From Branchiostoma floridae (lineage: Eukaryota; Chordata; Leptocardii; Amphioxiformes; Branchiostomatidae), in the NCBI RefSeq assembly GCF_000003815.2, contig NC_049979.1, positions 23,002,368 to 23,064,367 of the forward strand: DNA of 62,000 bases. Direction: 5' to 3'. A program made the position numbers and the translations under genes. Each line of letters starts with the position of its first letter. The first letter of the stretch is position 1. Of this stretch, positions 1-10,700 are shown piece after piece. A model generated the notes under the pieces. The model searched no databases, had not been told where the DNA came from, and saw only the letters and a list, made by a program, of their open reading frames with translations.

Positions 1-81
1 GTTCCGTGGCGCGACCGTTATTGTTGCTTTCTGAACGATTTTCGTGTCGACTACGTGAAATTCGGGTTGACGGCGGCCATT

Positions 82-220
82 GGGGGTTAAGCAGAAGGGC
101 GGGGGGTAAGCAGAAGTACACCGGGGGCCAAGAAGAAGGACGGGGGCACAGCAGAAGTACAGCGGGGGTTAAGGAGAAGTCCGGGGGAAAAGGAGAACGG
201 GTAGGGGGAAAAGCAGAAGG
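82..220. repeat. G-rich minisatellite, period about 20-21 bp
   Basis: About six to seven imperfect units built on GGGGGNNAAGNAGAAG are arranged head to tail. Unit length drifts between 20 and 21 bp, which is typical of a variable-number repeat. The long open frame across it arises because the repeat lacks stops. Confidence 0.85.
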
Positions 221-560
221 AGTTAGGTGGGGGTGGGTAAGGGCCCTCCCTCAGATAGGGCAAAGAACCCACCACACTTACAGAAAAGACTAGGGATCCT
301 TCCTTCCCAGTGTAAGTGGTTCAAAACCTTAAGTCGTATTGAGGTCACCTGAGTTAGCACCGAATGGCAACTGTTCCAGACCCTTGCACTTTAGCAACGC
401 TTATTCTAAGCTGCTCACAATTCAACTGTGGATCCTAATGTATGGACAGATCCAATCAGCCCGATAAGTTGTGCTAAGAGCCTTTTCAAAGTGCGCAAAA
501 TCGGTGGCATATCAACTGATGAACCCAGAGGTTCTGGGTTATGTAACACACACAATTGCT

Positions 561-653
561 TCACACAAAGTCCCTTCACACACCGCTCCTTCAAACACAG
601 CTCCTTCACATACAGCCCATTCCCATACAGTTCCTTCACACATAGCTTCTTCA
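561..653. repeat. 15-bp minisatellite, about 6 copies
   Basis: Units resembling TCACACANAGCTCCT recur at an exact 15-bp spacing with scattered substitutions. Because 15 is a multiple of three, all frames stay open and read as five-residue repeats (for example TAPSH). There is no gene context to suggest translation. Confidence 0.85.
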
Positions 654-1453
654 TTTAGCACAAACAACCCCTACTGCTAAAACAGCTTTTGTCCCAATGG
701 GCTTTCGTAGGTCCAAGTAGCCTGACGTGATAGCCACCCCAGGTAGACAGCCCAGGTAGACAGCCCAGCCTTTTCCGTAAACCCAATGGTCAAAAGAGGA
801 ATTTTGCTAAAACACAGACAGGTTGGTTTAACTGAAAGATAAGCCAATTTATTATTTTAACAAAAAATTACAATTTTTTTTTACATTTCAATGAGAACGA
901 GTGATTTACGCTCTGAGATACTAGTGCGTCTCCGAGAGTACGGGTGTAACACTGTGTGGGGTTCAAGTACCCTGCCTGCAACCCGACCATGCCAAATGGC
1001 TGGCAGTCCGGATTCGACGCGTGTTTGAATCCCAGGAGTCAGGATATTGTTTTTCTCTGTCTCTACTCCTTTCTTGCATAATTAAGTGACTGGCTCCATA
1101 CTCGAAGTTTCTCCACGTCGCACGGCCACGGCCCTGCGGTAAAACGTTAATGCCAATGCACTTAATAAAAAATATACAAAGTTAACAGTTACCCATAATC
1201 TAATGGACGCGTCTAATGCACTGTGCCCTGTCCATGTGTGGAGTCCACTTGTACTTCTTCGTCCGGTAGGTTGCTAGCTGAAAACGGAGGTAACACGACT
1301 TTGGAAACGTTTGCATTTTGATAGCTGAGGTCAAGTGCCTGATATATGTTTAGAGCTTGTATTGGTCGCTTAAACCACGTAGTGAGACCGCTGCTTCCCC
1401 GTCTGTCCGCAGTTGCTTCCAGTCGCATCTGCCGTCCGGTCCCGCAGAGAAAC

Positions 1454-1534
1454 ATGGCTGACTCTAAGGAGGTCAAAGGGCTAACAGATGGGGAAGCTCG
1501 GGCAGCCTGTGGCGAGCCAGACGTATCCACCAAG
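1454..1534 (+). CDS. GLO1: GLO1 coding exon 1 (residues 1-27)
   Basis: It encodes a variable N-terminal tail running from MADSKEV to DVSTK and ends at AAG before a GTATTC donor, phase 0. The frame is open upstream to an ATG at 1346. Confidence 0.93.
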
Positions 1535-4493
1535 GTATTCTTTAAGGCAATAGCGTTATGATTAGTCACCACATGGCATTCACAAAGCATAGACTTGCAA
1601 AGTCTGTTTTTACCTCATCATGATTTTAATACCAGGGGGCGTGGCACCCAACTATAATAAAACTTTGTTGAATGTCTTTTACCTGAATTTACCTGAACGC
1701 AGAGATCTTAGTCGTTGCAAATACTTTGAGTAGCTGTTTGTTACTTCCATGAAATGTGGGATTATTTTTGGTATGTCACTTAGGTTTATTTTTGTAACGT
1801 TTATTTGCATATGTAGGTGCAAGGAGATTATATAACCTCCTTGGTAGGTGTGTCTGTTTGTGTTTCCAGACATGATTTGTAGTCAGCATAACTGAAGAAC
1901 CTCAGCTTGAATTTCATGATTTGCTATGTGGGTATATGTTAACGTAGTAGTTGGGAAGATTGTTGGCTCCCTGGTGTATGACCTTGGTACTGCATCAGGA
2001 CTTTTTATTTTTGTGTCTTTCGTCCTTAAAATGTTATTATAATCGTTTTATTGCTATCACTGTCAAAGGTTATTACTCACATTTAATTTCTATTGTTGCC
2101 AGGACTTCATCTTCCAGCAGACAATGTTCAGGATAAAGGACCCAAAAAAATCCCTGGATTTCTACACAAGGGTACTGGGAATGAGGTGAGTAGGTACATG
2201 CAGCACAAGTTGCACAACCATTGGGAATATGATTTTATTGCTAGTGCTACTTTTTATGTCTGCAACACATAAGGTGAACTGCCATTATAACAACTGTTTC
2301 TTTATGATGAATCTTCCGAGACTTTAATATTACTCCTATGTTCAATGTTGTGAGTGTAACATCAACTCTCATAATTCCCCCGGGTGCTACAATACTGCCA
2401 CATCAAAAAACGTTTTTATAGAGGCCTTCTCTCTCAATCTCATGATTATCTTGAACATCTAAAAGTTGTGAGGACATGCTACATGCTACTGTTTAAATCA
2501 CTTTAGACTTGTGTATTTTTTGTCATATGGCAGTATTATGACATGTGGTGGAATTTAAGAATTGATGTTATATGATAATTTCCCCCTTTTTTATCCTGAT
2601 GTGTTATCATTTTATAGATGGCTCCTTTGGAAATAAGTTATTGTAACTGAAGGGACTACCCTTAAGATTTATAGATAAACTAAAAAGGTAACATTTCCCA
2701 GCAAATACATAATATTTTCCTTTACATTGTACTGTTTATTCTTACACATTCACACAAATGGTGACCAGCCCCTTCAGCTCTGTCCTGTTATGTAATTGAA
2801 CACTACAGGGTGTCAAACATCTCCAGTAACCATGGTGACAGCCATCTGGCCCAGGTAGACCAAGAAGAGAAAATGGATAAAGAATATGCTTACCTTCTGT
2901 GATGATGAAAAAGTTCAGTAAATAATACAGTAGACCTGACATAATGTCCTGTTATAATATAAGCTACCAGTTCATATGTAACAGATCACTATGAATGTTA
3001 CAGGTTGCTGAAGAAGCTAGATTTCCCCAGCATGCAGTTCTCCTTATTCTTCCTGGGGTTTGAGAAGGCAGAGGATATCCCATCAGACCCTGCTCAATGC
3101 ACAGCTTGGACCTTCTCTAGGAAGGCTACATTGGAACTGACACAGTAAGTTGTTTTTGTTTTTAATGCAAATGTTAAATAAAAATCACTCTACATATAGG
3201 AGGCAGGGCTAATTTATATGATCTACTGTGTTGTTACAAAATCCAAGTAACATAACAATCATTCTTAAAACAAATTAACTGTGTGTGTGCTTTTCTTTGT
3301 ATTTACATTTAGCAACTGGGGAACTGAGAATGATCCTGAACAGAGCTACCACAATGGAAACAAAGCTCCTCAAGGCTTTGGTAAGTGATTGTCATAAGAA
3401 CTACATATATATATATTGCAATATAATGCCCTTGTCATAATTGAATTGGGGCCTCCCGGTTATCGGGGCCTCCCAGTTATCAGGAACTCAACTGTGAGGC
3501 TACTACCAAGGACACAAGGACATCCCAAAAAGGAAATATTGGAGCAGAGGGAAATCAGACAAGGTTGTTAGAATTCAGATTGGGTTAGGTTGGGACCAAG
3601 TTGTGTACTAGCTTACTTGTGAGAATATAACGTTATATTTTTAGAAATGTTTCATCTATCAATTTATCAGCTCCAGAGTTATGTTTTACTGTAAACATCT
3701 AGTTGATTTACCTTTCAGGTCATATTGGCCTAGCAGTGCCTGATGTGTACAAAGCCTGTGAAAGGTTTGAGGCGCTGGGGGTGCCTTTTGTGAAGAAGCC
3801 TGATGCTGGTTAGTGTTGAAATATCAAATGGTTGCACTATTGATATGACAAACATGTCATTCATTTTTCCATCCACATACGTAAGCAGGCTACACTATGT
3901 TTTGTCTCACAAATGGTTGATGCCATACGAAACGGCCGAAACTATATTGCAGAACATATTTGCATGCTCCATCAAATCCATATTTCTTGGCATAGAGGTT
4001 TAGGGTTACGCTTTTCCAACCTGAGCTGGTGCACTTTCTTTTTCACTTATTTGTTTACCACCCACCATGTTACTGTGGCACATTTGAAATGTTGCTTTTT
4101 ATACATTTTTGCCTCATGTCAGCCCCCCAAAAGTTATGATTTTCTTGATGTGGCATAGACTGAGGACTCCATTTAAACTGAGGACTAAATGTACATTGCC
4201 AACAGGCACTGGAATTTTTACCCTACCTTAGCTGCAAAGGACCAAACTGCTATCAAACCATCCCCATGGGATGGTTAACATAAACTAGGACATTCATGCT
4301 TGTCATAGATTACCATGGACATGCATTTCATGTGTTTTCTTTTACTTTGACTTCCCATATCTTACTCCATCTCTTCCCATCACCCATAGGTAAGATGAAA
4401 GGACTGGCCTTCATTCAAGACCCTGATGGCTACTGGATTGAGATCCTGAGCCCATCACCTATGGTGACTATTGCTGCAGCTGACTGGAGTTAA
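1454..4493 (+). CDS. GLO1: Glyoxalase I (lactoylglutathione lyase), complete, six coding exons
   Basis: This is the cytosolic metalloenzyme that isomerises the hemithioacetal of methylglyoxal and glutathione to S-lactoylglutathione. Coding exons are 1454-1534, 2103-2185, 3004-3144, 3313-3380, 3719-3808 and 4390-4493. They sum to 567 nt, or 188 aa plus a TAA stop, against 184 aa in human. All introns are GT-AG and the phases close. Diagnostic stretches are [43 protein letters not shown] and [16 protein letters not shown]. The four family metal ligands are present: Gln33, Glu99, His126 and Glu172 (human Gln34, Glu100, His127, Glu173). The ATG at 1454 has a strong context (A at -3, G at +4) and aligns with the human start. 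An in-frame upstream ATG at 1346 could add 36 residues (see findings). The gene faces CCDC88 tail to tail. Confidence 0.97.
2103..2185 (+). CDS. GLO1: GLO1 coding exon 2 (residues 28-55)
   Basis: It encodes DFIFQQTM through LGM and carries the first metal ligand, Gln33. The acceptor is TTGCCAG and the donor GTGAGT; the exon ends in phase 2. Confidence 0.95.
3004..3144 (+). CDS. GLO1: GLO1 coding exon 3 (residues 55-102)
   Basis: It encodes the strand and linker segment from [10 protein letters not shown] to RKATLELT, with the metal ligand Glu99 in TLELT. It is followed by a GTAAGT donor and ends in phase 2. Confidence 0.95.
3313..3380 (+). CDS. GLO1: GLO1 coding exon 4 (residues 102-125)
   Basis: It encodes [17 protein letters not shown] and then APQGF. 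The NWGTE and SYHNGN blocks are family signatures near the glutathione site. It is followed by a GTAAGT donor and ends in phase 1. Confidence 0.95.
3719..3808 (+). CDS. GLO1: GLO1 coding exon 5 (residues 125-155)
   Basis: It encodes [17 protein letters not shown] through KKPDA and carries the metal ligand His126. The acceptor is TTTCAG; the exon ends in phase 1 before a GTTAGT donor. Confidence 0.95.
4390..4493 (+). CDS. GLO1: GLO1 coding exon 6 and stop (residues 155-188)
   Basis: It encodes [19 protein letters not shown] with the metal ligand Glu172, then a variable tail ending in ADWS and a TAA stop at 4491-4493. Confidence 0.95.
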
Positions 4494-5175
4494 AGATCAA
4501 ATCTGAACAAATTGCAAAGCTTGAAACCTGATTGTGGTGATCCGACCCAAGCCATGATTTTTTGTCAGGATGTCCAGCCAATCTACACCCTGATCATGAT
4601 GATTGTATCAAAGAGTCATGAAGCATTTAGCACCACTTTGAAATGCAATGCGATAGTCAAACCTGGTCTGAACAATCACTTAAGGGGCAGATATAATGGG
4701 TGACAATTAAAAGGGAGTTGCCTGTTTTCTGTTCCTAAAACTAAACCAGCCAAAAAAAGCTTCCAGTGCTTCACTGATTTTGCCTAGTGTATGGCACAAT
4801 TGTCATCAATTTTGTTTGATTGGGGCAGTCATGGGAACTAAAAAAGTGGTTACCAGTTGGGTAAGACCATTGGTTAACAGAATGTCTTAAAGGACTGTGG
4901 ATTTACAACTGAGGTTTGACTGCAATAACATTGCTTTGGGAGTGTTACAATGGTATGACTGAAATTGTTATATTCCTCCCAACTCCTAGGTCGCCATTGG
5001 CAAGTAACATGCTGCTTCTCGCATGTTGGATTGTGAAGAATGGAAGTGCACCAAGAGGTTTTGTTCAACACATCAATAGCTCATGCTTTTCATTGTGCTG
5101 TGATAACAGGTGTACTGCAGTACTAACATAAATGAAAAATTACTGCATTAAATAAAAATGTTGTCTGATTAACAC
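4494..5175 (+). other. GLO1: GLO1 3' untranslated region (extent inferred)
   Basis: Non-coding sequence downstream of the TAA reaches a canonical AATAAA at 5151-5156. The 3' end about 20 nt beyond it is an inference. A second AATAAA at 5606-5611 could give a longer form. Confidence 0.5.
5151..5156 (+). terminator. GLO1: Candidate GLO1 polyadenylation signal
   Basis: This is the first canonical AATAAA on the plus strand downstream of the GLO1 stop codon, about 660 bp from it. Confidence 0.5.
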
Positions 5176-6833
5176 TGTCCAAATGTTTATGTTCCACTGT
5201 ACAGAAAATACTGGAAAGTTGCTCACTTAAACTTCATTGTCACTAAGTATATGCACCTTCATGTATGAGTAGCAAGATTTGAATAGTGAAGAGGGTACAT
5301 GTATTCTCTACATGTATGGATGAATATATTGATGAAAGACAATGAAAACATGTCCATATCAAAAAGACGAAAAGGCTTTAAAGCACAAGAAATGGATTTT
5401 GAAAGTAATCTGATGATAGTCTGCATGACAGCTCTCTTGAGTCTGTTTATTTTTGCTTGCACAACTAGCAGTTTGCTTACCTCTTACAGCAACATTTAAG
5501 ACCTGTAAGTTTTGTTGTACAGCACTAGTCTGTCAGTGTTAGGCCATGTGGATTCTATTACATGGACAGCATCCGTGCTCGCATCAATTTTCATCCGTTT
5601 CCAGAAATAAAATGTTTTCCACCATGATTTTAATTGTGGATATGTACAAGGCAGCTGTAAAAGGAGCAAATACATGCCATTCATTAAAAGAAAAATGTAT
5701 CAGGAAACATTCACTAATGTCAATTCCAGTGTGAAAGAAGACTGAAAACAAAAAGGAAAAATCTATCGTTTGGTATTCAATACTCTGTCATTTGTTCAGC
5801 CTTCCAGACCGCTTAGATTTATTTCATAATGAATGCAATTTTTTGGAGGACAAACTTTTTTTTATTTGAATGCATGATCAGTTTGGGGATTCCCAGGGAA
5901 TGTCATCCACATAATCAAATCAACATGGCCATTTTTTGCAGATCATAGATAAGTGACTCTTGTAAAGAAAGGAGTCAATTAATCCTGAAGACAACTTCCT
6001 TTATTCCAAAATAACAGCAAGACAGCTATTCTAGCTTACACTCTGATCACAGGGTAGAAAGTCAAATTATTTTACATCCTTTCAATTTTGGCCGATACAA
6101 AATCTTACAACGTAGAGGTTTGATATAAAGCCATAATTACAAATCCCAAACCCCGGCACTCATGGATCCTTGATCACATGATTAATGCTTAAAGCAATGT
6201 GTACAAAACAACTACACAGTACATTAACTGTTGTGATAACTGCAAGAAACAATGATAGTACTTCTGTATGAAGTGTGGAAGAATGATTATTGAGCACACA
6301 ACCAGGAGCATGTTATCATCCTGCTCAGTTTTCTTTTGACACAGTGCACAGTCTGATTTATAGGGATGTCAGGACAGCAAGAACTAAAACTAAGATATTA
6401 TCTTAAAGACAAACTCTTACAAGTGGTACATGTATGACCACAAACAAAACGAGAAGTTGTGTTAAGTGTAATACTGTGTACTGATATCAGGGATGGTCAA
6501 CCCCACAGGAAATCAAATGTACAGGTTTAAATTAAATAGGAAAGCAAACATGGGTTTTTAGACCACAACCCCTCCTTCACACTGCAGTCTCCACACTGTG
6601 CACTCAGATGGCAAACAAAATGTACACTCGTATATAGCTTACAAACAAGTGCTATCTACATAAACAAAGATAATTTCCTCTGATTGTCAACATAATCAAT
6701 ATTTTTCATAAAACAAACATAATTTTGGCAAACTTTTCAGTCTCATCAATGATTACAAGCCAGGTTACTAAGGGAATTTGAAATGATATTTCCAAACAAT
6801 AACTCAAATCTGTACAGCACAGTTCCCTACTTA
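5176..6833. other. Convergent intergenic region and CCDC88 3' UTR
   Basis: No coding exon is visible. The right part should be the CCDC88 3' untranslated region, read on the minus strand. Three AATAAA signals occur on that strand (6000-6005, 5861-5866, 5818-5823). The two convergent transcripts therefore end within about 0.3-0.9 kb of each other. Confidence 0.55.
6000..6005 (-). terminator. CCDC88: Candidate CCDC88 polyadenylation signal
   Basis: This is an AATAAA on the minus strand (TTTATT as written), about 830 bp beyond the CCDC88 stop at 6834. Two further copies follow within 190 bp. Confidence 0.45.
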
Positions 6834-7772
6834 TTAGACACATCCATACTCATACCAGATGGACGACCCCTCAGCGCCTGAGGGCCCACCCTGGTTATTT
6901 GGTGCTTCTCCCTTCCTGTCATCATCCCGGCCCTTTTGCTCGAACATGGCAGCTGTTTGTCTAACGGAGGATTTCTGTTCCTGTGGAGGCCTGGGGTTGG
7001 CCCTCTGTTGTCTGGGAGATGGGGGAGCCCTGCCAGGAGATGGGGGAGCCCTGCCATATTGTCCTTCTCTGGGACTGGGCCTACTGTCTCTACTATAGTC
7101 CGGTCTGGAGTCATACTGTGAGTTCAAATTTCTCGGGTTAGGTGTCGGCCTGTCAGAGTACCTGACAGACTGAGGAGTGCTGGTGGACGGAGGTTTGTAA
7201 CCACGAGGAGAATAGTTTGTGTATTCCGGTGGCGGTCTTCGAGGTGCGTCCCCACCTCCATACTCGTGCCGAGGCGACGGCGTCTTTCCATCCATGATGG
7301 TGGGCTTGTCTGTTCCGGGAATGGTGGTGGTTTTGACAGTGACAGTTTGGGGTTGGCTTGGAGTTGGCGTTTTGGACAAGCGATCCAGCCTGTTGGAGAC
7401 TGTCAATACCCGTGTCTGCACGGGAGATGACTGGGGGTTGGGTGCTGGGCTCAGCATCTTGGAAGGTGCGTACCGCTGAGGAGGTGCAGGAGGATGGCTG
7501 CCGTCTAGCCGGCTGGTAGAGGATGACATGGCACGCGAGTCTGGATGGATCCTGTCTTGACTCCTGTCTTTTGGAATGGACGACAGGTTCACTTCTGACT
7601 GATAATGTTGCCTTCTGGCATTGAAGTTGGGACTGGAGGGTGGCCTGGAGGAATGAGACTCCCCTGGGAGTTGTGACATGGAGCTGTACATCATGTTACG
7701 TGCCAGATGATCCTTGTCTCTGTCATGCAGCAATGAGTCGGAGTCCTGGGACCTGCTCTTTTCCATCTTCTT
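6834..7772 (-). CDS. CCDC88: CCDC88 coding exon 30 and stop (residues 1729-2040)
   Basis: This is the disordered C-terminal tail. It contains a fourth Y(R/Q)SE-type site ([13 protein letters not shown]), a Pro/Arg-rich region with a tandem GRAPPSP repeat, and a final [10 protein letters not shown] followed by TAA at 6834-6836. The GCV end is the Daple type of PDZ ligand used for Dishevelled binding. Girdin ends differently. Confidence 0.94.
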   Translation of the reverse strand, partial: KKMEKSRSQDSDSLLHDRDKDHLARNMMYSSMSQLPGESHSSRPPSSPNFNARRQHYQSEVNLSSIPKDRSQDRIHPDSRAMSSSTSRLDGSHPPAPPQRYAPSKMLSPAPNPQSSPVQTRVLTVSNRLDRLSKTPTPSQPQTVTVKTTTIPGTDKPTIMDGKTPSPRHEYGGGDAPRRPPPEYTNYSPRGYKPPSTSTPQSVRYSDRPTPNPRNLNSQYDSRPDYSRDSRPSPREGQYGRAPPSPGRAPPSPRQQRANPRPPQEQKSSVRQTAAMFEQKGRDDDRKGEAPNNQGGPSGAEGSSIWYEYGCV

Positions 7773-10700
7773 CTGCAGGGAGAACAGAATATAATCTTCA
7801 TTGCAATATAGGTAATGCAGTTCAATACCTTAGTTTTCAGGGATAGCCATAAATAACTCTTGTTAACAGAAACTGAAACTTGGGAGAAGGTGGAAGACAC
7901 AGGTGAAAGTTTCATTTCACATCATGGTAGGTCCAACTGAGCTACATGTACATGTACCTAATCTACTTTTTTTTAATGCAGTTTTTCTTGCTAGAGTGCT
8001 ACTGGAACCTGGAAACCCCATTGATTGTTGCAATACAGATCTGGCTACATCCATATTTTTCATTCCAAAGGATTCCAGCAATATCTCCAACTAAAATATT
8101 CAAAATAATCACACAAAAAATCAGATTAACAGCACTGAAAACTGCAAGCAAACAAGTGTTAGTTCAAACTCAAACATACATAGATCCAAGTATGGTGACA
8201 GAAATTATGTCCCAAAACACATCTATACACAGTGTATATTGTGGTAGGAGCCACCAAACAGTACACACTGTCAAGACATCATCATTGTATAAACAGTCAC
8301 ATCACTGCAGATAACAGCAAACCTGTAACAGGAATGAGTTGCCCCTCCTGAATTCCGGACCTTTCTAAACTCCTACTATTGAACAAAGTCCAGCATTATG
8401 GAGGGGTAAGCTCACCCTTGTAAACAGTGGAGAGGGAACCTTGTTGCTTTCGTCTAAGAACTGCTCCAACGATACCATCTCGCTGCCCGGTGACACTGCA
8501 TTGTACTGAGACCTCGGTGTTGACGCATGTGACCGAGGTGTGGAAGTGGAGTCCCGTGGCGAGCTGTCCCTGGAGTCGTACGAGTTGTAGGAGGCCGTAC
8601 GGGCGCGGTCAACGGGCGGAACAAGACTGCCTGGGTCCTTGGTTGGAATGTGATCTTCGCTTCCCAAGCTGCCCGCTCTGATACGATCTATAAGATTTGG
8701 GAAAAAAAACTGTCAGACATTCAGGACTCCTGGCAGGCCAACATAAAGTTGAATTGGGACTGGGAATGTGGTGTGATGACTGAGCCTTTGCAAGTCTGGT
8801 CAGCTCATGAGTGGATGAGGGAATGAACGAACATTTGGAAACATTAGAGGGGGGGCAATGGATGGACATACATGTATAAAATCATACAATGTGTCACAGA
8901 TATTTTATACTCCTTCTGCAATCAAGAACCTGATTGGGGGTAATTCCTTTTGTTTGAAACTAAAAGCATGCTTTAAAAAATAGAGTCTTTTAATTTGATA
9001 CAAAAATTATACATGTACATGCAAATCTTTTGTATTTCACACAAAATCATAGTCATGCAACATTTGCTATACTAAGTGAGCATGCAGAGAATGTTAGTAG
9101 GGTTCGGGGTGTTGGGAGGTGATTTCTATGTGCTACATGACGTCTACCTATTTCTATCCTTGGCGAGATGTTGGTGCTGTAATTGGACCAACTGCGGTTG
9201 CCTTCACTGTTGTAACTGGTGTTGTGTGATGCTACGTGCAGAAGGAAACAAAGAAGCTGAGCACCAATTAACAGAGGGATGTGCTTCACCACCTTTAGGT
9301 ATGGTTAGTGTGCTATGAAGAAATATTCCGCACACCACACCAACAGTGTAGGAAGGAACATCAAACCAAAATATGCTACAAAATTTGCCTAAGCTTTACA
9401 ACAGGCTGTGCAGCAACTCAATAACAAATGTGTCAGCAGATATATGGAAAGGTTTTGCAACTGCAAAAACGCAAAAGACGCAGTTGTTTTAAGAAGACAC
9501 ACAAAGCTTAAGGCTGTCATCTAAGTGTACCTACCTGGGCGAGACCCGGCAGAGCCTGAGCTTTGTGAGTCAGCTTCAGGTGGAATGTTGAGGTGGAGGT
9601 CCTCACTAGACAAGGCACCTGATAACAAACAACAGAGGACAGGATTAGATAGACAATCAACAAATAAGTGGGAAAACCCATCCACCATAGGATTGCATGA
9701 ATGTAGAGAAAATATGACATGAATGGTTAGTATGAGCTGTAAAGTAGATATGACTTCAGAGTGAGCCATGCAAACACAGTCATGATTGTGAAAGACTGCT
9801 CTAGCTATCAGTAAGTCTGAAACTATACTTAATCCTTTTCACAAAGCCTCCTCCTTGCATGACTCATTCTGAAGACCTGTTACATGTTAGGTGGTACATG
9901 TACACATGTAAATCTTTGTCGATGTCTTACAGAAATTCTCACTGATCACATCAAGGGCAGGCATGGACCGTCTGTGCAGAAACTCTTCACTTCTGTAATG
10001 GTTCCGTCGTTCCTGCAATGGTCTGGGTCGGGAGGACTCTGGAGAAAGAACATGCCACTTTAAAAACATGCTTTTAGTACAAAAGAACAGGTGCATTTTG
10101 CTGGTTAGTGAATGATGGTTGAATACCTACAGAAATGAGATGAAGCATGCATTTAGTACCGAAGTTCATATTTATGGTGTGTGTTATACTTGTACTGTAT
10201 ATATGTACATGCATTAGTGTCTAAAATAACCTCTTTATTGCCTATGTTAGTTTAGACCTTATCCCCGACATGCCACAGCTACACCAAAATGACAGAAGAC
10301 GTTCACCAATTTCATAGTCCCAAGGATACGAGGTGCGGTACAGCACCAGCTCACTCCTGTACTTCTGTTTCCTGTCTCTCAAGGGGTACGGGTCATAGTC
10401 TGCAATTAAATCATGGTGCACAGTTAAGAACATGTACAGTATACCACACAGTTCCACCTATGGATTATATGGAAGAATCCTTAGGGGTTAGAACAAGATT
10501 TGTAAACACGCCAGCAAGGTTTACAGCATTTGCTGCTGTTACCTGCATATTACAACATGGCCTCTTATTTAGCTATTGTTCCTTTTCAGTAAACTTTACA
10601 GACAACTGTGTCCACCCTGCCACCATCATTATTGTTGTTAAATCTTTTTTTTCTTTTACAAGAAAACACATGCCAAGAGACCTATGCCACTGTCTCTGTT

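Larger units (their letters stand above)
1..1345. other. GLO1 5' flank
   Basis: No convincing gene is visible here. The stretch holds a G-rich minisatellite (82-220), a 15-bp minisatellite (561-653) and AT-rich DNA around 840-890. An open frame at 6-293 is translated minisatellite. The proximal part is presumably the GLO1 promoter, but I see no TATA box at a useful distance from the gene. Confidence 0.6.
1535..4389. other. GLO1 introns
   Basis: There are five GT-AG introns (568, 818, 168, 338 and 581 bp) between the exons listed. Apart from a 17-bp duplicate (GGGGCCTCCC-type) near 3449-3483, I see no further feature in them. Confidence 0.8.

Noticed and set aside
6-293. 95-codon plus-strand open frame
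   Set aside because: It runs through the G-rich minisatellite and has no recognisable domain; repeat translation explains it.
985-1050. tRNA- or SINE-like words (GGTTCAAGTACC, GTTTGAATCCC) resembling B boxes
   Set aside because: No paired acceptor stem, D arm or A box at the right spacing could be built on either strand.
1213-1590. 125-codon minus-strand frame
   Set aside because: It is antisense to GLO1 exon 1 and its promoter, with no family resemblance.
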